Below, piece by piece: positions 47,409 to 56,463 of a stretch of 64,000 bases of DNA. The number at the start of each line of letters is the position of its first letter. Positions within the stretch are counted from its first letter, which is position 1. The notes beneath the pieces are model-generated. The model was not told the origin of the DNA. It searched no databases and was given only the letters and a program-made list of their open reading frames with translations. Origin of the DNA: Raphanus sativus (taxonomy: Eukaryota > Streptophyta > Magnoliopsida > Brassicales > Brassicaceae). Both the position numbers and the translations under genes were made by a program. The stretch lies in NCBI RefSeq assembly GCF_000801105.2, contig NC_079519.1:32897288-32961287 (forward strand), read 5' to 3'.

Positions 47409-47663
47409 CTGCTTGATTGCATACTAAGCTAAAACAGATGCTTAGATGTCAAGCCTTACAGACACACTCGTCTGCTACTCCATGCGTAATCATGATACAG
47501 CCTCTGCTGCAGCGGAATAGATTACACTTACTGCATCACGATCTGACGCACCTGTCGAGCTACTTCTCGACTCACTTCTGTTGAGGACCAGGCTTCCTTC
47601 ATGCGTCGTCTCCTTGACCATGAGCCTCTTCTCAACCACCCCGAGTGCCCTCTGCACCCGTTG

Positions 47664-49751
47664 CTATAGCCTTGGAGTGATTTCGCTATCACCCTCCTGA
47701 AGATCCTCTCGCATCACTTCCTGACGCACTTCGATCTCATTCCCCTTTGTGCTACGGACAACTCCGTGTCCTACCTCCAGACTTGATGCTTCTTGTTCTT
47801 CCTCAAGATCACTCCTACCAGAGCTGCATCCCTCTTCTGATGTCTCTTTCTTGATCTCATCAAGTAAGCCACTCTTGGCTACAGACACCTCTTCAACCCT
47901 CTTGGGTTTAGTGAACGTCTTATTCACCCTCTTGGCTATGTTTCTGCTCTTCTCACGAGCAAAACACTCCACCTTCTTGTGTCCAACCTTTCCACAGAAC
48001 CAGCAGCACATCCGATGTTGCTTCTTCTTTGGCCTGACACAGTTGTTGATGCACCGATCAACTTCCTTCCTAGTACCAGCTGCACACCCATGCTTCAGAA
48101 CCCCCTGTCTGACCTTCATGTTGCTGCACTGACGTACCACTTTCGGATTGTTACTCACAGCCCCGCGCTGTAGAACTTCCTGCCGTACTCCTTGTCGCAC
48201 GTCCCGACGTACTTCCTGACAAGCTTCTTTGGCTCCACTTTTTGATGTGCTCCCATGCACGAAATGTGATAGCCCCTCATGTACTTCCTTAGTACCCTCA
48301 GCTCCTCGATATCCTAGACCCCAGTTCACCTTAGCTGGTTGTCCCATCGAAAGTATCTTATCCAACTCCTTGGATCCACTATTGAGCATCCTGATCTGTT
48401 TGCGATTCTCAGCCAAATCACGTTCCAGCATCCTTGCTCTCTCTCGTTCCCCAGTAGCAACTTCTCTCAGGTTGCTAACCTCCTTCTCCAGAGACTCATT
48501 CTTCTCATGTACAGCAGCAAGTTCTTCAGCAAGATCTTCATACTGCTCACGGCTCTGCACCAGATCGTGTTGCAATCTCAGATTCTCGTTCTTGAGATTC
48601 AACCACTTGTTGAGCATCATGTGATAATCCTCAGAGTCTGTAATGACATCTGAATTCGAGGATTCACTAGATCCCTCCTTGCGTGCACCAAACGCAACCA
48701 TATTCTTCACTACCTTTTCATCTTCTTCAGACTCTGACTCATCAGACGACTGCGATGAAACTCTTTTACCCTTCCTTGAGTTTGGACATTCACGCCGTGT
48801 GTGTCCAACACCTCTACACTCAGAGCACTTGAGCTCTCTTCGTTGTGCCAACGGACAGTTAGCCCTTATATGACCAACTCCTTCACACTCGTAGCACTTG
48901 AGACCTTCTCTTCTTCTGCTACTGTCACGATCACCTCCCTGGCGACCAACCTGATTCCTCCCACCTGAGAAATTCATCATCTTGCCAAAATTCCTAGCCA
49001 ACATGCCCACGGCATCTTCAAGCTTCTGAATTTTCTCTGCATCCTTGTCAACTACAAGGGCTATACTCCCTGGCGTACCTCCTGATGTAGACACCGAGCC
49101 ACTGCCTGTCTCCATCTCTTCTGCCTTCAGCATACCCACAACCTTGTCAAACTTGAGCTCATCCGTGTTTGCAGTCATATTCAGGACCGCCTTCTGAGCT
49201 CCAAACCTTGCTGGAAGACAGCGTAGCAACTTCTTCACCAGCTTCTTCTCCTTGTACTTCTTTCCAAGTACACATGCATCATGCGCCATAGCACTGAGTT
49301 TGGCACTGAAGCTCGCCACCGTATCCGCATCTGACCACTTCAGATTCTCAAACTGCGACCCAAAATGATCCAAACGTGTCCTCTTGACACTGTCATCTCC
49401 TTCAAACGAATTCAGCAGGATCTCCCACGCCTCTTTAGCTGTAGTACTCCCCTGAATCAGCTGGAACTGCTATACTTCAACAGCTCCGAAAATCGTCGAA
49501 AGCGCCTTTGCATTAAATTTTGATGTATTGCGCTCTGCCTCTGACCAATCCTCCTTTGGCTTAGGCTTCTTCCCATCTGCTGTGACTATGGTAGGCTCCT
49601 CCCAACCAGTCTCCACAGCTGTCCACGCATCTTCATTGATTCCTCGAATCAACTGCTTCATGCGAGCCTTCCAATGACCATACTGGTCCGCTTTCAACAC
49701 GATTGACTTCTGCACAGAAATAACCGTGTCCATCTTCACCTCTAGGATCAC
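47664..49751 (-). pseudogene. Copia gag with one in-frame stop codon
   Basis: Nucleocapsid/capsid protein of the gag-only element. The frame opens at 49751 (MDTVISVQKSIVLKADQYGH; Copia gag N-terminal and UBN2-type region) and is broken by one TAG at 49472-49470, after IFGAVEV. It then runs 599 more codons to the stop at 47664. Zinc knuckles CX2CX4HX4C appear as CYECEGVGHIRANC, CSECRGVGHTRREC and, far downstream, CWFCGKVGHKKVEC. Between them are an acidic stretch and a strong coiled coil (LNLKNENLRLQHDLVQSREQ onward), then repeated VRQ units (DVRQGVRQEVLQRG, MKVRQGVLKHG). At ~690 residues it is long for Copia gag. The single stop may be a recent mutation. Confidence 0.88.
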
Positions 49752-49785
49752 ACCAGTAACTTAGGTGACCCGCTCTGATACCACT

Positions 49786-50406
49786 TGTTAGTGCAAAGAT
49801 GACACCACAATATAGTAATGCAGAAGGTAAACCAGAGAGATAATATACACAAGCACACCCAATAGCTTTATTAGAAATCGCCTTGTACAACTCAATTACA
49901 AGTTCTGCTTAATCAGCCTCGCTAGCCTGTTAACACCCTAACAACTGCTACTGAACAATTCCTAAGCTACCCGCTTATGTCTTTCCACCGTCAAGTACTT
50001 CAGCCCCTGCTTCAGCACGACCCAAAACACCTCCAAGCGCTTCTCTCTCTCTATAAGATCAGCCTCTGTGTCTCTATCTCTCTACAGACGACCACAAAGC
50101 TATCTTATACTAGTCTCCACGTTCCCGAAACCCTAGTCTCCAAGGAACCACAATATGGACAACTTCCATATCAATAAGTGCAACTTTCCTTTTATTGGAA
50201 TGCACTTATTCCTCTTCTTTTATGTCATAAACTTGCTCCTCATGTTTATTCCTCTTTGCCTTTTCTCCAAGATACTCCCTTGCTCTCCAAGTCTACACGA
50301 CTCCAGCTCAGCATCTCGACTCCACATGGTCTTCACCACTCATTACGACGTCTGCTTCAGCAACTACGTCAGCGACTACTTCAGGACAGACATCTTTACA
50401 TCAACA
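49786..50406 (-). repeat. Copia LTR, right copy (5' LTR)
   Basis: 621 bp, same ends as 46551-47171. On its left the plus strand reads GCTCTGATACCA, the complement of the primer-binding site, two bases from the LTR. On its right is the target duplication CTCCG. Confidence 0.93.
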
Positions 50407-50609
50407 CTCCGGTTTATCCACCGCCACGTCATGTCCGTAACGTAAGGAAGAGACACAACTCGTTCGTTGAAGAGAAGAACAGTTTCTTCACGAGATCTAT
50501 GATTCCGACATCGACTCTCCTGTCTCATGATGACGAAATTACAACGTCTACAAGATCCAACGTTACAATCTACCGAGCTCTTCAACAAGCTCACGAGTTC
50601 GAACCGTGA

Positions 50610-50974
50610 AATTTTAATATCTTTGCGTTGAGATCGTTGAGATGTTTTTCTTTTTGCCTGAGATTTGATATTTCGGTATACTTGTTATTTATTTGGTGAT
50701 AACCGGTCCAGTCATCTTCGGTCCGATCATATTCGGCTCGCAGCTAAGAATACACAAAGAACACAGCTTCACACATCTCAAAACAGACACGTATGTATGT
50801 TATATATACACCAATAACTAAAGACCATACTTACTTTCAGACAACCCGTACACAATGAAATATAGGAACTTGTAACCTTTATTAGGATGGTTTAGTAGAA
50901 TTGATTTGTTAAATTAAGTTTGGTTTACACTGGTTAACTTTCCTTTTACTTAACCGATTATAGATATAACGAAC
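50610..50974. other. 3' flank of the split gene and intergenic DNA
   Basis: Likely contains the 3' UTR of the gene ending at 50609. CGGTCC/CGGTTC words around 50701-50745 may be another dispersed repeat. No gene seen. Confidence 0.4.
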
Positions 50975-50989
50975 ACAGTTGAGATTTTT

Positions 50990-51488
50990 TTTTTGATTAA
51001 TCTGGAGGTATCCCGGACTTATGGAAGGATCTAGACTAATCTCCAAAGAGAGGTGCAGCCAGCAGCGGACCTAGGAATGATTTTTATGGTTGTCACTAAT
51101 GGACTTAGCCCAACTTAAAACTGAAATAAAGGGACAAAAACAGCACGCATAGGCTTTGAACCCGGGTTTCTCAACAGAAGGTGTGTCGGGAGTGGGGTAA
51201 ACTAACCAACTGAGCTAGGTGTTTCTCGGTTATTTGATACAATCTTGTTAGAATATACATTTAGCATGTGTCAGGTGACACCCCTTTGACCAACGTAGGT
51301 CCGCCTCTGGGTGCAGCCTACGGATAGACCCTCTCTCCGGGTATGCAAATGGACCATAAGCATGGACCCATATCCGTATTGGTGTCCAGGAATAATGTGA
51401 ATTAGTTTCGCATAGAGGTGGATCAAACCTAAAACGTGTTAGCGTCCCAAGCCCATCTCCTTACCACTTCACCACAAGATCCCGGACT
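50990..51488 (-). mobile_element. tRNA-derived SINE carrying a nested MITE
   Basis: Minus-strand retroposon: the tail is a short T-run at 50990-50994; the head at the right has A-box-like GTGGTGAAGTGGTAAGG and B-box-like GGTTTGATCC. A 15-bp target duplication flanks it (50975-50989 and 51489-51503). Without the 250-bp MITE at 51060-51309 and its 8-bp duplication, the SINE is about 240 bp. Confidence 0.75.
51060..51309. mobile_element. hAT-type MITE nested in the SINE, 250 bp
   Basis: Imperfect terminal inverted repeats CAGCAGCGGACCTA / TAGGTCCGCCTCTG and a perfect 8-bp duplication GGTGCAGC (51052-51059 and 51310-51317). It shares internal words (GAACCCGGGTTT, AAGGTGTGTCGG, GTGACACC) with the general class of the 26402 element. 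Confidence 0.85.
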
Positions 51489-51544
51489 ACAGTTGAGATT
51501 TTTGATCTCTCTTTCTCTCTCTCCCTCGATTCATCATCAAGCTG

Positions 51545-51953
51545 AGTAACACATTGTACATTTTGGGTCTGGACTTGTTCCTGATAAGTTTATGTACACG
51601 TCTTGGATAACTGGTTTGTGTAAGAAAGGGAACTTGGTGGTGCGTTTAAGTTGAAAACTAAAATGGTTCAAGAGGGTCTTGAGCTCGACTTGCTGACGTA
51701 CACGACGTTGATCAAGGGTTTAGCTAGCAAGGGGTTGATGGTGGAGGCTAGGCAGGTTTTCGACAAAATGCTGAGAAGAGAGATTAGGCCTGATTTAGCT
51801 GTGTTTGATCTGTTGATTAGAGCTTATGAAAAAAAGGGAGACATGGCCGCTGCTTCAGAGTTGCTTCTTGATATGCAAACTAGAGGGCTTGTGATAGTAC
51901 TAAGTGTTGAGGATTGCAGTAAACAGTGTGACAGTGAAGTAAGCTGTACATGA
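51545..51953 (+). pseudogene. Pentatricopeptide-repeat (PPR) gene fragment
   Basis: About 130 codons of PPR repeats: [20 protein letters not shown], then after a frameshift near 51640 (GGTGGTGCG, one G short) the frame continues [40 protein letters not shown] and [23 protein letters not shown] proteins bind organelle RNA, but this piece lacks a transit peptide and most repeats, so it should be non-functional. No flanking PPR exon is visible. The SINE lies immediately upstream. Confidence 0.85.
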
Positions 51954-54391
51954 ACTTACTGGGGATTTTGTTAAATGTGATCTTTTACATTTATAAATAA
52001 ATATTTTTAACAAAAGATACAGAAGAGCTTTAGCCGAGGAAATGAAACTTGTGTTTTCTCTGCTTTATTAGATAAAATCGTCTTCAAGATTGATCAGTGG
52101 TTCCTGATGTTTGTTTTTGAGAGAGGGCATGTTGCTCTAATTATCATGTAGATTAATCCTAGTCAAACATGTATCCAGTGCATGAGAGAGAACCCACATT
52201 ATTCTACTATAGGGCTAAAAATTTATTTTACAGAACCTTTGTTACCTACATTATTCCGCAAATATCACTCTTGAATAGAGAATCCTCAAATGAGATCGTG
52301 AGTTCGATTCCAAGTTATCTCTCCAGTCTCTTTTTCAGTATGGAGTAGCCAGATTCAAAAGCCACAGACTACCGCCTACTTCACCGAAGAACCTATTAAA
52401 GTATGTGCAGTGGTCAAATTTTGTGAGTATTTCGTATTTAATTAAAGAAATAAATATAAATTAAATGCAAAAAGAAAGGAGAAGGAATGATCGATTGTTC
52501 ATAAAGAGACTCAAATATCTTTTTGATCGAATTTTCTCAATGGGTCAACTTCCAAATGCTCTAATTATTTTGTTGAGAGATCCAATACACCATTGTTGAT
52601 GTTCTTATGTTTTCTCATTCAGGTCCGTTACTCTGGATTTGGTTAGACTGGAGTCATCTCATCAACTGGGGCCTGAGTAATCGATTCTTCAATATAGTTG
52701 ATCAAGTCATTTTGTTCCTCGTGAAAATCATTATGCACTTAGGAACCATTGAGCCTTTTATAATTAGAATGAGATCCAAATAATGGTCTATTCATTTATT
52801 AATATTTACATTCTTAGAAAAGAAAAAGAAAGAAAACCATTGTATTGGATTTGGTATCATATAATTACAGTAATTAGGTCTGTTTCCGCGCATAGCGGAT
52901 AATATGGTTATATAATTTTCTTTTAAAATTTAGTATAAATATATGAATTCACTTGATAATTTTCTCTTAATGAATCTATAAAGTTTGAGCTTGGAAAGTA
53001 GGTAGATATCTAGTTAATTTTGGTAGATAGAATAATTGGTTATGAAGTTTTTTGAAGAAATAACTGGTTATGAAGTTTTGTTGTAAAGAAATTGTGTTGT
53101 CCGAATCCCAAAAAATTTAGGAAGTAGACTTGACATACAATATGTGTTTTTATAGTACATGATGGTTACACGAACGTAATTTATTGTTTTTATTTTGAGT
53201 ATTTTTGAGAGTTTTAGTTGGATCCCAAGTAGAGCGATGATTTTATGTATGGCGGTGTAGTTTGTTTCTCCATATCAAGCCTTGTATGATATTGATGTCA
53301 AAGTAGAAGCAAGTTCCTAATGTTGTTGTGATGAAAATTTATCTGTAATAATGAAAGAAATTTAACTAAATAGTTGACTATATGATTTTAAATGAGATTT
53401 CTTGTTTAAATACTATAAGGAATCAGTCTTAGGTAATATAAATTGTTTGTTAGTCATAGTAGATTTTTTTTTTTTTGTAAAACTCATAGTAGAGTATTGG
53501 TACGTGAAATATTTTATTTTCTTAACTTCGAGTACTAATAAGAGCTTTATTTATCGTCTGATATGAAGCTGAACGAAGACTCTGTATTGAGAATTTAGTT
53601 TGTTCCTACTTATGAAGCTTTGTAAGATATAAGTGGTGCTGTCAATGTAGAAACAAGTTCATGGTGTCGAGGCAGACAATACTATGTAAAATCCATTGGA
53701 AGTTAATATTATGTGATCACTGATATTATACATTCTATTTTATTATTGGTTAAGGTGTAGTTAGGTAAATCGTTAATGATTTTTTATTTAGAAAATATAA
53801 AAAATTAAATCTTTTTTATTGTATGTGTGTAATCTAAAACGACATATATTGAAAACATGAAAGGATAATTACTTTGTAAAGAAAATGAAATCGACAGTAT
53901 AACCATCGAAAAGTACCAAAATCTCGACTACCTCAACTCGTTGCTTCCCCAGCGAACTGTTCAAAATTTTCATCACGATTTAGATAATTTCCCATGTTCT
54001 TGTTCTTAGGATTTAAAGAAAAACGAAAACCAATCAGTCAATAAGACCAACCAGTCAGTAAGACAAGCGTCTTTATTTATAACTAAATAATCACTTGTTC
54101 TGATTAAAAGATTTTTTCTTTTGTTTTGAATCTTTGATGTACAATTAGACAGAAAAAAGTCACTAGTTTTTCCTAGCTAGAAACGTATTGTCATACTTAA
54201 AATATATAACCTGGAATTTATTTAATTTAGATATGAACATTTTATTGTATGGAACATATTTATTTTTTAAAAAGACTTAAAACATTAGTCTTAACTTAAC
54301 GAAATAAATTATGATGTATTTTATTGTAATAACTAGTAACTAGTAAGTTTCCTTGTAGAATTTATTACTATACGCTAAAATGATCATTTAT
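51954..54391. other. AT-rich intergenic DNA
   Basis: No gene supported. GATCGTGAGTTCGATTCC at about 52297 resembles a SINE B box without a recognisable rest. Two loosely similar blocks (53260-53330 and 53600-53670, sharing TAGTTTGTT…GAAGCAAGTTC-type words) suggest an old duplication. From about 54165 the sequence belongs to the duplication shared with 63225-63470. Confidence 0.45.
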
Positions 54392-54622
54392 CTATGCACG
54401 GATGCACCAGCACTCTTTATAACCTCCAAGCACCGGGCGGGAGTGCATTTGGCACCCTTTTTTGCCAGAGTTCCAACATTTACGAAATTCCATCGGAGTG
54501 GCATGAGAAGCTTCTCCAACAGAGTCGACTCCGATAACAAAAGCAGTGGTTAAAACCAAAATTGTTAAGAGGCAACATACTGCAATTCCTCTCCATCCGC
54601 TGTTCATGATGTTGTCTTCCAA
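54392..54622 (-). CDS. Short secreted cysteine-rich peptide (76 aa), paralogue 1
   Basis: Single-exon frame, MEDNIMNSGWRGIAVCCLLT onward. Residues ~10-32 form a hydrophobic core, so a signal peptide or membrane anchor is likely, with cleavage possible after VIGVDS. The predicted mature part (~40 residues) has four cysteines spaced C-X7-C-X13-C-X-C (CWNSGKKGC … CWC), which could form two disulphides. The second ATG (MNSGWRG) is an alternative start, but the first is kept in the paralogue at 63477-63764. A TATA box lies ~70 bp upstream. I do not recognise the family; the pattern does not clearly fit defensin, thionin, RALF or EPF. A signalling or defence role is only a guess. The shared C-terminal motif in two diverged copies supports a real gene. 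Confidence 0.75.
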   Translation of the reverse strand: MEDNIMNSGWRGIAVCCLLTILVLTTAFVIGVDSVGEASHATPMEFRKCWNSGKKGCQMHSRPVLGGYKECWCIRA

Positions 54623-54689
54623 AAAAATAATTAGAAAATAACTTATTTTTCTTTTTTGGTTTTCTGTTATTTGTTTTCATAGAATTCTG

Positions 54690-54698
54690 TTTATATAA
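54690..54698 (-). promoter_or_regulatory. TATA box of peptide gene 1
   Basis: The plus strand reads TTTATATAA (minus TTATATAAA), about 70 bp upstream of the start codon. It is conserved at the same distance in the paralogue (63830-63838). Confidence 0.6.
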
Positions 54699-54785
54699 GA
54701 AATTAAATTTACTATTAATCTCAAAAATATATTTTCTTGTTCTAGTCTTGGGGCTAAGTTAACGGTGATAGTTTTCCCAAAAAAA

Positions 54786-55757
54786 AATTGTTAAATATTT
54801 TCTAAATTAAGATATAAATGAATAAATTGTTTAAAATTTTCTAAATTAAGATATAATTTTATAATTAATCGTTAAAATCTCATTTTTCAATGCAATTATA
54901 ATATATATATGCATCGCTATGATTTGTGTGTATGTATCATCTTATATTTGTGATCATACAAAATAAACATTTGGGCATCCTCAATTCATGGTCTTCTAAG
55001 GAGTACTAAATTTTGATCTGTATTTTAAAAGCGTAACTTTTTTTTTTGATTTAGTGAACAATGTGAATTTTGTAAATAACTTATGTATATTTAAAATTTG
55101 CACAAATTTTATGTTTAAATTTGTGCATATTATATATTATATTTTGTTTTATCAGTGTTCTGAAAACCAGATTGGACCGGCCGATCGTACAGAAATCTGA
55201 CTCATACTTCTAACCGGTTTCGGGTTGTACTAAAATTAGATTTGAGTTAAAACAGCAAATCCGGTTAAAACTGTGAGAACTGGTGACCCAGTTTGATATT
55301 AAAACCTGGTTTTCTAAATTCAAGTGAAAAAGGTTTAAAACTCAAAAATATAAAAAGTTCATAAAAAGTTAATGTTTTTAATATCTATCTAAATAAGTTG
55401 TGTTTATAATATTTTATATTGCTTTTAAAGTTTTCATTTTATTTTCATATTATTTTTTGGATTTTAACAATGATATAAATTTTGTAAAAATAGTTTTACA
55501 TTTATCATATATATATAGTTATTTTATTTAAAATTAGATGAAAGTTTAAAATCTGGTTGAACCGATCCAATTATTAACTCAATTACAATATCAAGTCAAT
55601 GTCCGGTTTTGTTTTTATAGTTTTGGAGTTTGATATAAGATCAGATGAATGAACTTCAAACGATTTTTTAATATAAAATTTTAAAAGTTAAATAAATTAA
55701 TTTTGGATTTTAATAAATCGAGATGACAAAAAAGGTTGCTGAGCTTTTAATAAAAAA
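54786..55757. other. AT-rich intergenic DNA with an old CCGGTT-rich repeat
   Basis: 55155-55630 contains CCAGATTGGACCGGCC, CTAACCGGTTTCGG, CTGGTTGAACCGATCC and GTCCGGTTTTG words, like a decayed dispersed repeat with partly inverted ends. No gene seen. Confidence 0.45.
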
Positions 55758-55758
55758 A

Positions 55759-55862
55759 CTAGATCTTGATCCGCGCTTTACAATCGCGGAATATTTTACG
55801 ATAAAAATTTTACTAATAATTTAACATTTGTTACTTTGAAAGAGTTTGTGTATTTGAAGTCT
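55759..55862 (-). mobile_element. Truncated Helitron 3' end
   Basis: On the minus strand the hairpin CCGCGATTGTAAAGCGCGG is followed by ATCAAGATCTAG. The next ~70 bp (CGTAAAATATT, ATTAGTAAAATTTTTATCG) match the 3' part of the Helitron at 44466-45111, so it is the same family. The 5' part is missing. Confidence 0.7.
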
Positions 55863-55951
55863 CGAGCCTAAGCAAACCAAACCAACACCAGACATTTGTA
55901 TAAGCAAACCAAACCAACACCAGATATTTCTCCAGAAGTCTCGAGCCTAAG
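55857..55951. repeat. Nested short direct repeats
   Basis: AAGTCTCGAGCCTAAG occurs at 55857-55872 and 55936-55951. Between them AAGCAAACCAAACCAACACC occurs twice about 31 bp apart. Small local duplications just upstream of the Copia insertion. Confidence 0.8.
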
Positions 55952-55998
55952 TTCCTTGAATCTTAATATCGTTTACTTTGCGTAAACATAGGGATTAT

Positions 55999-56195
55999 TA
56001 TTAGAGTTAGTCTTGGTTACTATCTGTTAACACCGGTTATTGTATTATGGTTAAGTCTCGTTTAGTTTCCTTTCGCTTAACCAGATGTATATATATATAT
56101 AGATGTGATATAACAGAATACAGTTTTGAGCTGAATAATACATCTTTCTCAACTAACTTTCAGCTCTCGATTCATCATCTTCATCTACTCTAATA
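55999..56195 (+). repeat. Copia LTR, 5' copy
   Basis: 197 bp. Contains a short AT repeat and ATATATAGATGTG, which could act as the TATA region. Ends CTCTAATA immediately before the primer-binding site. Confidence 0.92.
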
Positions 56196-56463
56196 TGGTG
56201 TCAGAGCTTTTTTGATATCACTTCTTCCGCTTCGTTTCATCGTTCTCATTGGATTCTTCCATTTCTCGATTCGTTTCGTCATGAGCGTCTATTTCAATCC
56301 CTTGATGTTGATCTTTCTTGAGCTCGTTTCGTCGATCGTTATTGCGATGTGTACATATTCCTCGATCGTCTTGCTTTTGCTTCTCCAGTAGATCGCGATA
56401 ACTTCCGCGATAACTTCTGATTCGCTTCTCTGAGCTTTGGATCTCTGTTTCTTGATTTCGCAA

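Larger units (their letters stand above)
46551..50406 (-). mobile_element. Gag-only Ty1/copia element (Sirevirus-like), 3856 bp
   Basis: Two 621-bp LTRs (46551-47171 and 49786-50406), both TGTTAG…ATCAACA, flanked by the 5-bp duplication CTCCG (46546-46550 and 50407-50411). On the minus strand the 5' LTR (right copy) is followed by TGGTATCAGAGC, the initiator-Met primer-binding site, then gag, then several polypurine tracts and the 3' LTR. There is no protease, integrase, reverse transcriptase or RNase H, so it depends on another element. LTRs are equal in length with few differences, so the insertion is recent. Multiple polypurine tracts and a long coiled-coil gag resemble Sireviruses. Confidence 0.92.
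46067..50609 (+). pseudogene. Small plant gene of unknown function, split by a Copia element
   Basis: Exons by eye: 46067-46084, 46247-46405, then 46491-46550 continuing at 50412-50609 after the transposon. Leaving out the Copia element and one TSD copy (CTCCG), the frame is open from MDFDPS to HEFEP and stop, 144 codons. The product is small, acidic in the middle (EETILMEYDEENNQLDVEF) and Ser/Thr- and Arg-rich near the end (LLSHDDEITTSTRSNVTIYR). I do not recognise the family; no signal peptide or membrane helix is evident. The clean frame, consensus splice sites and lack of other damage suggest a real host gene disabled only by the insertion. A truncated protein of about 80 residues could still be made from the left part. 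Confidence 0.7.
54165..54785. repeat. Segmental duplicate A (peptide gene plus flanks)
   Basis: This block aligns by eye with about 63225-63910. Shared 3'-flank words include CACTAGT(T/C)TTTCCTAG, AACATTTTATTGTATG and GTTTCCTTGT(A/G)GAATTTATTACTA; the gene itself; the 5' leader (ATGTTGTCTTCCAAAAA); and the upstream GTTTATATAAGAAA and TTGTTCTAGTCTTG(G/A)GGCTAAG. Both copies are in the same orientation, about 9 kb apart. Confidence 0.8.

Noticed and set aside
52885..52915. Helitron-like hairpin (CCGCGCATAGCGG)
   Set aside because: Weak stem and no CTRR end at the right distance.
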